A DNA stretch of 22,636 nt from JAVBNC01 sp031551765 (GTDB lineage Bacteria > Desulfobacterota > Desulfovibrionia > Desulfovibrionales > Desulfovibrionaceae), in contig JAVBNC010000053.1 in the NCBI GenBank assembly GCA_031551765.1, positions 1-22,636 of the forward strand, given 5' to 3'. Of this stretch, positions 14,049 through 20,403 are shown piece after piece. Within the stretch, counting starts at the first letter, position 1; each line of letters opens with the position of its first letter. A model generated the notes under the pieces. It was not told the DNA's origin. It did no database searches and was given only the letters and a program-made list of their open reading frames with translations. The position numbers were made by a program, and so were the translations under genes.

Positions 14049-15608
14049 ATGAAAAACGCAGTGGGAAGAGACATACCGGATTACCTGCTCACCAACGGCC
14101 GTGAAGTGTTCCAGGGCAACCAGCGCCTGGACGGCATCGAATATAAAAAAGACGCGCCCAAAGTGCGCGCCAGCCTGGAAGCCCCGCAAAAAAGCAAGCT
14201 GCTGCCCAGCATCAAGGACGCGCTCCTGAAATGCGGCATCAAGGACGGCATGACCGTTTCCTTCCACCACCATTTCCGCGAAGGCGACTACGTGGTCAAC
14301 ATGATCATGGAGGAAATCGAAGCCCTGGGCATTAAAGACATCACCATCGCGGCCTCCTCGCTGGGCAAGGCCCACGACCCCGTGGCCCGCATGATTGAGG
14401 AAGGAATCGTCACCGGCATCCAGACCAGCGGCATCCGTGATAAAATGGGCGAGGTGGTTTCCGCGGGCAAGCTGAAAACGCCCGCCATCCTGCGTTCCCA
14501 CGGCGGCCGGGTGCGGGCCATCGAGCGGGGCGAAGTGCACATCGACATCGCCTTTATCGGCGCGGCCAGCGCGGACGAATACGGCAACGCGCGCGGCAAG
14601 GGCGGCAAGTCCAATTGCGGCGTGCTTTCCTACTCCATGGTGGACGCCAAATACGCGGACAAGGTGGTGGTGATTACCGACACCATCCTGCCCTTCCCCA
14701 ACTTCCCGCCCAGCATCGAGGCCATTGACGTGGACCACGTGGTCAAAGTGGACGTGGTGGGCGACCCCAAGCGTATCGCCAGCGCCATCATGCGTTTCAC
14801 CCAGGACCCCCGCGAACTGCAAATGGCTGAAGACTGCGCCCGGGTCATGGCGGCCACGGAGTACTTCAAGGAAGGCTTCTCTTTCCAGACCGGCGGCGGC
14901 GGCCCGTCCCTGGCCGTGAACCGTTTCCTGGAGCCTTTGATGGTCCAGCGCGGCATCACCATGGACTGGATTATCGGCGGCACCACCACCCCGGCCGTGG
15001 ACCTTTTGAAACGCGGCCTGGTCAAAAAGATCGTGGACGCGCAGTGCTTTGACATCCCTTCCGTGGAGTCCGTACACGAAACGCCCGGCCACTATGAGAT
15101 TTCCACGTCCCAGTATGCCAACCCCATGAACAAGGGCTGCTTTGTGCATCGCCTGGACTTCGTGATTCTGGCGGCCCTGGAAATCGACACCGACTACAAC
15201 GTCAACGTGCTCACCGGCTCGGACGGGGTTCTGCGCGGCGCGCCGGGGGGGCACCCGGACGCCTCCACCGGGGCCAACTGCGCTATTATCGTCACCCCGC
15301 TGGTGCGCGGCAGAATGCCAACCGTGTGCGAAAAAGTGGTCACCGTGACCACGCCCGGCGAATCCATTGACGTGCTGGTCACTGACTACGGCATCGCGGT
15401 GAACCCGCGCCGCCCGGACCTGATCAAAGCCCTGGAAGCGGCGGGGATTGAGCTGACCACCATTGAAGCGCTGCAAAAGCAGGCCTACGCCATTACCGGC
15501 AAGCCCGACGACCTGGAGTTCCACGACAAGGTCGTGGCCCTGGTGGAAGCCCGCGACGGCACCATTCTGGACGTGGTGCGCCAGATCAAGCCCTTTGAAA
15601 TGAGCTAA
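14049..15608 (+). CDS. citF: Citrate lyase alpha subunit (citrate:acetyl-ACP transferase)
   Basis: A 519-residue CoA-transferase-like subunit that swaps acetyl for citryl on the CitD arm. Length is close to the E. coli protein (about 510). Visible family stretches are GIKDGMTVSFHHHFREGDYV (about 63-82), SHGGRVRAIERGEVHIDIAF, FIGAASADEYGNARGKGGKS, GFSFQTGGGGPSLAVNRFL and the closing VTDYGIAVNPRRPDL. The ATG at 14049 follows the citE stop after one base. A strong hairpin follows its stop. Confidence 0.96.
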   Translation: MKNAVGRDIPDYLLTNGREVFQGNQRLDGIEYKKDAPKVRASLEAPQKSKLLPSIKDALLKCGIKDGMTVSFHHHFREGDYVVNMIMEEIEALGIKDITIAASSLGKAHDPVARMIEEGIVTGIQTSGIRDKMGEVVSAGKLKTPAILRSHGGRVRAIERGEVHIDIAFIGAASADEYGNARGKGGKSNCGVLSYSMVDAKYADKVVVITDTILPFPNFPPSIEAIDVDHVVKVDVVGDPKRIASAIMRFTQDPRELQMAEDCARVMAATEYFKEGFSFQTGGGGPSLAVNRFLEPLMVQRGITMDWIIGGTTTPAVDLLKRGLVKKIVDAQCFDIPSVESVHETPGHYEISTSQYANPMNKGCFVHRLDFVILAALEIDTDYNVNVLTGSDGVLRGAPGGHPDASTGANCAIIVTPLVRGRMPTVCEKVVTVTTPGESIDVLVTDYGIAVNPRRPDLIKALEAAGIELTTIEALQKQAYAITGKPDDLEFHDKVVALVEARDGTILDVVRQIKPFEMS

Positions 15609-15618
15609 ACCCCCTGTG

Positions 15619-15656
15619 GCCCCCCGGCGTCAAGCATGCCGCCGGGGGGCTTCATT
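15619..15656 (+). terminator. Hairpin between citF and citC
   Basis: A perfect 11-bp stem, GCCCCCCGGCG (15619-15629) with CGCCGGGGGGC (15640-15650), is followed by TTCATTTTT. It looks like an intrinsic terminator within the cit operon, so it could lower citC expression relative to citDEF by partial read-through. Confidence 0.65.
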
Positions 15657-15688
15657 TTTCACGGACAAGCGCAAGGAGCGGCCCGGCC

Positions 15689-16735
15689 ATGAGCGAGACC
15701 TACAGACTATCGGAAATACGCGCGTCGGACCGCCGCGCCAACACGCTGCTGGAAGCCCTGCTGCAAAAAGAGGGCATCAGCCGCGACGCCAACCTGGACT
15801 ACACCGTCGGCCTGTACGACGAGGACTTCAACCTGGTGGGCGCGGGTTCCGCCTTTGCGGATACCCTGCGCTGCCTGGCCGTGGATTCTTCCAAGCAGGG
15901 CGAGGGGCTGATGAGCCGCATTGTTTCACACCTGGCCGACTGGCAGATGCAGCAGGGCCGCTCCCACCTGTTCCTGTACACCAAGACGGACAAGGCCCCC
16001 CTGTTCTCGGACCTGGGGTTTCACGAAATAGCCAGGGTGGCGGGCACGGTTTCATTCATGGAAAACCGTCGTGACGGCTTTCCCGCCTTTCTCCGTTCCC
16101 TGGAAGCGCAAAAGAAAGAGGGCACAAGCGCCGCCCTGGTCATGAACTGCAACCCCTTCACCCTGGGCCACCGCGCCCTGGTGGAGCGCGCCGCCACGGA
16201 AAACGACGCCGTGCACCTGTTCGCGGTTTCGGAAGACGCCTCGCTCATTCCCTTCAAGGACCGCTACGCCATGATCCAGGCGGGCTGCGCGGATCTCACA
16301 AACATCACCTTCCACACCACGGGCAGCTACATGATTTCCAGCGCGGTCTTTCCCTCCTACTTTTTGGAGAGCGACACCGCCGCCATCCGCGCCCAGGCCT
16401 CCCTGGATATCCTGCTCTTCACCAAAATCGCCCGCGCCCTGAACGTGACCCGCCGCTACATAGGCGAGGAGCCCTTCAGCAAGGTCACCGGCATCTACAA
16501 CGAAACCATGCTGCGCGACCTGCCCGCAGCGGGCATCGAATGCATCGTCATCCCGCGCAAGGAACACGAAGGCCGGGCCATCAGCGCGTCCCACGTCCGT
16601 CAGCTCATCCACGACGGCCAGATGGAAGCCATACGCCCCCTGGTCCCCCCCAGCACCTACGACTACTTCCAAAGCGAAGCCGGGCAGAAGACCGTGGCTC
16701 GCATCAAGGGCTCGGACGGGGTGGTGCATTATTAG
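15689..16735 (+). CDS. citC: Citrate lyase ligase (acetate:citrate lyase ligase)
   Basis: A 348-residue enzyme that uses ATP and acetate to acetylate the thiol of the CitD prosthetic group and so activates the lyase. An N-terminal GNAT-like region (about 1-125) includes RCLAVDSSKQGEGLMSRIV. The C-terminal nucleotidyltransferase domain begins AALVMNCNPFTLGHRALVE, with the TLGH motif (158-161), and has the later GRAISASHVRQL motif. An AAGGAG lies ten bases before the ATG. Its TAG stop overlaps the first base pairs of the inverted repeat copy 2. No citX or citG for prosthetic-group attachment and synthesis follows. Confidence 0.95.
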   Translation: MSETYRLSEIRASDRRANTLLEALLQKEGISRDANLDYTVGLYDEDFNLVGAGSAFADTLRCLAVDSSKQGEGLMSRIVSHLADWQMQQGRSHLFLYTKTDKAPLFSDLGFHEIARVAGTVSFMENRRDGFPAFLRSLEAQKKEGTSAALVMNCNPFTLGHRALVERAATENDAVHLFAVSEDASLIPFKDRYAMIQAGCADLTNITFHTTGSYMISSAVFPSYFLESDTAAIRAQASLDILLFTKIARALNVTRRYIGEEPFSKVTGIYNETMLRDLPAAGIECIVIPRKEHEGRAISASHVRQLIHDGQMEAIRPLVPPSTYDYFQSEAGQKTVARIKGSDGVVHY

Positions 16736-16869
16736 AGCATTTTCACATTGAAATTTTTCTTTATGAAAAAATGCTCTGGCCTTGTGAAGCCTGCGTAACA
16801 AGGCCCGCGAGATTGACGTAGGCGGGGTTTCCCCGCCGTTAAGCGGCAATCTCAAAGCGAATATGCTCT
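16734..16869 (-). repeat. AGAGCA/TGCTCT repeat element, copy 2 (inverted)
   Basis: A 136-bp element in inverse orientation to 11904-12041. Its reverse complement starts AGAGCATATTCGCTTTGAG, carries the shared core ATTGCCGCTTAACGGCG and CGCCTACG, and ends with the AGAGCATTTT/AAAATGCTCT hairpin (16734-16779 on the plus strand). The hairpin loop differs from copy 1 while the arms are kept. It begins in the citC stop codon, where the hairpin could also act as a terminator. Confidence 0.8.
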
Positions 16870-16906
16870 AGAGGATGGGAGGGGAGAAGAAGAACGCCTC
16901 CGGCGG

Positions 16907-16995
16907 CCAGGGGAAGGGAAACCCCCCCTTTGGGAAAACGGGGGTATTCCCTTCCCCTGGACCCCATCCCTTTCCCATAAACACTTTGACAGGGA
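16907..16995 (+). repeat. G/C-run hairpin repeat, copy 2
   Basis: CCAGGGGAAGGGAA (16907-16920) pairs perfectly with TTCCCTTCCCCTGG (16947-16960), and the inner ACCCCC pairs with GGGGGT. The tail, CCCCATCCCTTTCCC then ATAAACACTTTGACAGGG, matches the tail of copy 1 at 73-110. Likely a dispersed intergenic element. Confidence 0.65.
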
Positions 16996-17099
16996 TATGT
17001 CGGTCGTCTCGTTGATGATGTGACCCCGTACAATTACGGTTTCGCTCTTTTCAGCCTCTCAAGCCAGCACCCGCCAGTATGTGAGCGCCATAACGCGAT

Positions 17100-17331
17100 A
17101 ATTCCGCAGGATAGCGGAATTACCCGCCGGGGTCCTCCCCGGCGCCCCGAAGGGGCGAGGCACAGGACGTGCCGAGTCAACAGAACGGCAGACGCGCACC
17201 ATTTCCCCATAGTCACCCTGTAAGGGGTCCAGGGGCGCCAGCCCTTGGCGGGTGCAGGGATCTCGCAACCGCAGGAAGCGGTTGCGCACGGAGCGCCAGC
17301 GACGCCCGAAGGGGGCGGCACAGGACGTGCC
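17100..17331 (+). ncRNA. Candidate CsrB-like RNA (GGA-loop hairpin array)
   Basis: This is part of an 817-bp gene-free stretch (16736-17552). Several short hairpins display GGA in the loop: CCGC/GCGG closing AGGATA (17100-17121), GGCAC/GTGCC closing AGGAC (17159-17173), CAACCGC/GCGGTTG closing AGGAA (17265-17285), GCGC/GCGC closing ACGGA (17284-17296), and GGCAC/GTGCC closing AGGAC again (17317-17331). Three match CAGGA(U/C/A)G, the repeat of CsrB RNA, which sequesters the translational regulator CsrA. Plain GC hairpins lie between (17126-17143, 17144-17156, 17236-17250, 17303-17317). Unit 17100-17173 and unit 17265-17331 have similar order, suggesting internal duplication. A -10-like TACAAT is at 17029-17034 without a clear -35; the nearest intrinsic terminator is 17504-17524. 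RNA ends are unknown, and an alternative is a repeated structural element. Confidence 0.4.
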
Positions 17332-17411
17332 GCATTGCGCCCTGCTTCGACTCTTAATTGGCTTCGACAAAATTGCCTCTTACCCCCGCCGGCCGCGCCG
17401 GGAGGTATGTC

Positions 17412-17442
17412 TTGACAAGGTGTCGCCTGACTCTCTAAGAAT
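17412..17442 (+). promoter_or_regulatory. Sigma-70-type promoter upstream of EF-G-like gene
   Basis: TTGACA (17412-17417) is followed after 18 bp by TAAGAAT (17436-17442). Transcription would start near 17449, giving a leader of about 104 bases before the ATG at 17553 that contains the hairpin at 17504-17524. Confidence 0.55.
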
Positions 17443-17503
17443 CATGGTTCGGCGTTCAGGCTTGCGGGCCGGTTCCGCCGTTTCGCATGATAGGACACAT
17501 CCC

Positions 17504-17524
17504 CCGTCTGCGGGGGTTTTTCTC
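17504..17524 (+). terminator. Intrinsic terminator in the EF-G-like leader
   Basis: CCCCCG and CGGGGG around a TCTG loop are followed directly by five Ts. It lies between the promoter at 17412 and the start codon at 17553. It either ends an upstream small RNA or works as an attenuator for the gene downstream. A competing antiterminator helix was not identified by eye. Confidence 0.65.
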
Positions 17525-17552
17525 ACGAAACTGTTACGGCAGGGAGAGCACT

Positions 17553-19619
17553 ATGTCCAATTCCATCGAAACCCAACGAACCTATGCGCTTATCGGCACC
17601 GGAGGCTGCGGTAAGACGACCCTTGCGGAAATGCTGCTGTTCCGCGCCGGGATCGTCAACCGCCTTGGTAAAATAGAAGAGGGCACGACGGCCCTTGACT
17701 ACGAGCCGGAAGAAATCAAGCGGCGGGGCAGCATCCAGCCCGGTTTCGCCAGCTTCCTCTGGGACGGGAACCGCCACTTTTTCATGGACTTGCCCGGCGA
17801 CAACAACTTTACCGGGGATACGGACTACCTTCTGCAGGGCGTGGACGCCGCCGTGTTCGTTATCGACGCGGTGGACGGGGTGCGCCCGCTGACCAAAAAG
17901 CACTGGAGCGCGGTCAAGGCCGCTAATCTCCCTGCCTGCTGCTTTATCAACAAGGTGGACCGCGACCGGGCGGATTTTGACGCCGCGCTGAACGGGCTTT
18001 CTTCCATTCTGGGTATGCGGCCGGTGCTGCTGTACGCGCCCATCGGCGGGCCGGGTTCCTTTACCGGCCTGGTGGACGTGCTGGGGCGGAAGGCCATTCT
18101 GTTTGACGCCGACGGCGCTTTCCACGAAGGCGACATCCCCGCGAACATGGCCGACGACATGGCCACCCTGCGCGAGACCGTGGTTGAGAACATTGCGGAA
18201 AGCGATGAAGCGCTGATGGAAAAATATCTGGAAGAAGGCGAGCTGAGCCCGGACGAGTTGAGCGCGGGCCTGCGCGCCGGGGTGCTTTCCGGCGAGCTGG
18301 TGCCGGTGCTGGCGGGCGCGGCCCTGGAAAACAAGGGCGCGTCCCAGTTGCTGGATGTGGTGCAGCGGCTGCTGCCTTCCCCGCTGGACCACCCTGCCTG
18401 GAAAGGGCAGGACGGTTCCGAGCGTCTCAGCTCTTCCGACGCTCCGGCGGCCTGCTTTGTGTTCAAAACCCTGGCGGACCCCTTCGCGGGCCAGCTCAGC
18501 ATCGTGCGCGTGCTGTCCGGCACCATCAACAGCGAATCCAACCTCAAGAACATGACCAGCGGCGACAATGAGCGCCTGGGCACGCCCATCATCATGACCG
18601 GCAAGAACCAGACCCCGCTGAAAGAAAACATGGGCCCCGGCGCCATTGTGGCTCTGGCGAAATTGAAGAGCACCAAGACCGGCGACACCCTGTGCGACGA
18701 AAAAGCGCCTTTCGCGCTGGCCGTGCCCAAGCTGCCGCCGCAGCTCATCTCCTACGCTCTCGCGCCCAAGGAAAAGGGTGACGAAGACAAGGTGTACGCC
18801 GCCGTGCAGCGTTTGCTGGACGAGGATATCTCCCTGAAACTGGCGCGCGACGAGGAAACCGGGGACATTCTGGTTTCCGGCATGGGCCAGCTGCACATTG
18901 AAATCGCGGTGGAGCGGGCCAAGCGCCGCTACAAAACCGACATTCTGCTGCAAACCCCCAAAGTGCCCTACCGCGAAACCATCAAGGGCAAGGCCCAGGT
19001 GCAGGGCCGCCACAAGAAGCAGAGCGGCGGCCGCGGCCAGTTCGGCGACTGCTGGGTGGAATTCGAGCCCCTGCCGCGCGGTTCCGGGTATGAATTCGTG
19101 GACGCCATTGTGGGGGGCGTGGTGCCGCGCCAGTATATTCCGGCCGTGGACAAGGGCATTCAGGAGGCGTGCGTGCGCGGCTTTATCGCGGGCTACCCCA
19201 TGGTGGACTTCAAGGCCAAGCTGTACGACGGCAGCTATCACACCGTGGACTCCTCGGAAATGGCCTTCAAGGTGGCCGGGTCCCTGGCCTTCAAAAAGGC
19301 CATGGAAACCTGCAAACCCATCCTGCTGGAACCCATCGTCACCCTGACCATCGCCATTCCGGACGAGTTCATGGGCGACGTCATCGGCGACCTTTCCAGC
19401 CGCCGGGGCAAGGTGCTGGGTTCCGACTCCCAGGCCGGGATCACGGAAGTGAAGGCCAACGTGCCCATGAACGAAATCCTGCGCTACGCGCCGGACCTGC
19501 GTTCCATGACCGGCGGCCAGGGCGTGTTCACCATGGAATTCTCCCACTACGAGGAAGCGCCCGCGCCCGTGGCGGAAAAAGTGATGGCCGAATACAAAAA
19601 AGAGAAAGAAGCCGAATAG
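17553..19619 (+). CDS. Elongation factor G-like GTPase (EF-G-2 type)
   Basis: A 688-residue, five-domain translational GTPase of the EF-G-2/FusA2 type. The P-loop reads GTGGCGKT (15-22) rather than the AHxDAGKT of true EF-G; switch I has EEGTTALDYEPEEIKRRGSI (42-61); G3 is DLPGDNNF (79-86), so the catalytic His of DTPGH is replaced by Asp; G4 is NKVD (133-136). Domain IV/V signatures include KKQSGGRGQFGDCWVEFEPL, GSLAFKKAM, MGDVIGDLSSRRGKVLG and PDLRSMTGGQGVFTMEF. Its role in translation or ribosome recycling is unproven in such paralogues. I start at the ATG behind AGGGAGAG; an upstream in-frame ATG at 17487 would place the terminator hairpin inside the gene. Confidence 0.9.
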   Translation: MSNSIETQRTYALIGTGGCGKTTLAEMLLFRAGIVNRLGKIEEGTTALDYEPEEIKRRGSIQPGFASFLWDGNRHFFMDLPGDNNFTGDTDYLLQGVDAAVFVIDAVDGVRPLTKKHWSAVKAANLPACCFINKVDRDRADFDAALNGLSSILGMRPVLLYAPIGGPGSFTGLVDVLGRKAILFDADGAFHEGDIPANMADDMATLRETVVENIAESDEALMEKYLEEGELSPDELSAGLRAGVLSGELVPVLAGAALENKGASQLLDVVQRLLPSPLDHPAWKGQDGSERLSSSDAPAACFVFKTLADPFAGQLSIVRVLSGTINSESNLKNMTSGDNERLGTPIIMTGKNQTPLKENMGPGAIVALAKLKSTKTGDTLCDEKAPFALAVPKLPPQLISYALAPKEKGDEDKVYAAVQRLLDEDISLKLARDEETGDILVSGMGQLHIEIAVERAKRRYKTDILLQTPKVPYRETIKGKAQVQGRHKKQSGGRGQFGDCWVEFEPLPRGSGYEFVDAIVGGVVPRQYIPAVDKGIQEACVRGFIAGYPMVDFKAKLYDGSYHTVDSSEMAFKVAGSLAFKKAMETCKPILLEPIVTLTIAIPDEFMGDVIGDLSSRRGKVLGSDSQAGITEVKANVPMNEILRYAPDLRSMTGGQGVFTMEFSHYEEAPAPVAEKVMAEYKKEKEAE

Positions 19620-19630
19620 AATGATAGTGC

Positions 19631-19708
19631 CGGAGCGGCCTTGCGGCCGCCTCCGCTCACCACAAATCCCCGGTTCGGCGTTGCCGCGACCGGGGCTTTG
19701 TGTTTTTC
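19631..19708 (+). terminator. Tandem hairpins ending the EF-G-like transcript
   Basis: A first stem-loop, CGGAGCGGCC with GGCCGCCTCCG (about 19631-19655), is followed by a second, CCCCGGT (19668-19674) with ACCGGGG (19689-19695), then CTTTGTGTTTTT. The second is a typical intrinsic terminator. Confidence 0.7.
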
Positions 19709-19715
19709 GAGGGCG

Positions 19716-20099
19716 TCAGACCCGTTGCCCAGGCGCGCCTTCCCGTATTTTTTTGGGCAGGCCCTGCCACACCAGGTCGTAGGAAATGGTCACCAGTTCC
19801 CTGCACACGTCTTCGGGCGTATGGACTTGCAAGGACAGGGAAATCCAGTGCAGCTTGTTCATGTGCCAGCCGGGCAGCACGGCGGGGTACCGATCGCGGA
19901 AATCCAGGGACAGGTAGGGGGCGCACTTGAGGTTCAGCAGCGTGGCCGTCCTGTTGCGCACCAGCAGGGCGAAGATCTTGCCGTGCACGAAATAGCGCCA
20001 GGCGTCCCAGCTTTCTTTATAGTCCGCCAGCGCGTCCGGCTTGGCCAGCGCGTATTCGTGCAGCCAGCGGTATCGGGGCGGCCAGGTGGTGCGGCTCAT
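19716..20099 (-). CDS. YjbR/MmcQ-family protein
   Basis: A 127-residue protein resembling the YjbR/MmcQ (CyaY-like fold) family. Visible cues are the early KESWDAWRYFVHGKIFALLV, then TATLLNLKCAPYLSLDFRDR, the helix PAVLPGWHMNKLHWISLSL and the C-terminal ISYDLVWQGLPKKIRE. Members are often called DNA-binding but their function is not established. I start at the Met at 20099, because the upstream open frame (to 20264) has no family similarity; the RBS is weak. It is convergent with the EF-G-like gene and divergent from the flavoprotein gene. Confidence 0.85.
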   Translation of the reverse strand: MSRTTWPPRYRWLHEYALAKPDALADYKESWDAWRYFVHGKIFALLVRNRTATLLNLKCAPYLSLDFRDRYPAVLPGWHMNKLHWISLSLQVHTPEDVCRELVTISYDLVWQGLPKKIREGAPGQRV

Positions 20100-20206
20100 G
20101 CGGTGGAATCTCGCTTGGTTTCCCTTTCTTCTGGCACAATGCCGGGAAAAAGCAAAGTGGCCGATTTTTGCGGGAAGGCTGCGCTGTGGTGCGGAGAGGC
20201 GGCGCC

Positions 20207-20234
20207 TGAGAATATTCTCATGAGAATATTCTCC
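20207..20234. promoter_or_regulatory. Tandem palindromic operator
   Basis: TGAGAATATTCTCA (20207-20220), a perfect palindrome, is followed without spacing by TGAGAATATTCTCC (20221-20234). The double site lies in the 304-bp gap between yjbR (-) and the flavoprotein gene (+). The remainder of the gap (20100-20403) shows only a possible TTGCAA -35 at 20259, a direct repeat GTACATCCCC (20351-20360, 20363-20372) and the RBS of the next gene. The regulator is unknown. Confidence 0.6.
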
Positions 20235-20403
20235 TCCACAGCGGCGGTTTTTCAGTCCTTGCAATTTTATATTGTACTTTCAGACCGATAGCCGTTAGAT
20301 TTTCCATGGAATGCTTTCTGCAATTCCCCTTCAGCGGAAGAAGGGTTCCAGTACATCCCCAGGTACATCCCCGTACCGAGTCCCCCCAGAAGGAGGCGTG
20401 CAC

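Noticed and set aside
13863..15524. 553-residue open frame on the minus strand across citE/citF
   Set aside because: It is antisense to citF, which matches its family along its full length. High GC makes long antisense frames common; composition is Gly/His/Val-rich and not protein-like.
16986..17019. TTGACA at 16986 as promoter for the hairpin-array RNA
   Set aside because: No acceptable -10 lies 16-19 bp downstream, and the TTGACAGGG belongs to the tail of the dispersed hairpin repeat.
17100..17340. CRISPR array or tRNA cluster
   Set aside because: Only two related units with unequal spacing and no 20-40-bp direct repeats; no cloverleaf with a TTC loop or CCA end was found.
17020..17614. 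Several small open frames in the gene-free region
   Set aside because: Arg-rich products, no ribosome binding sites, and they run through hairpins and the terminator; the region is better explained as noncoding.
17523..19547. 674-residue minus-strand open frame opposite the EF-G-like gene
   Set aside because: Shadow of a well-supported GTPase gene; no recognisable domain and no RBS.
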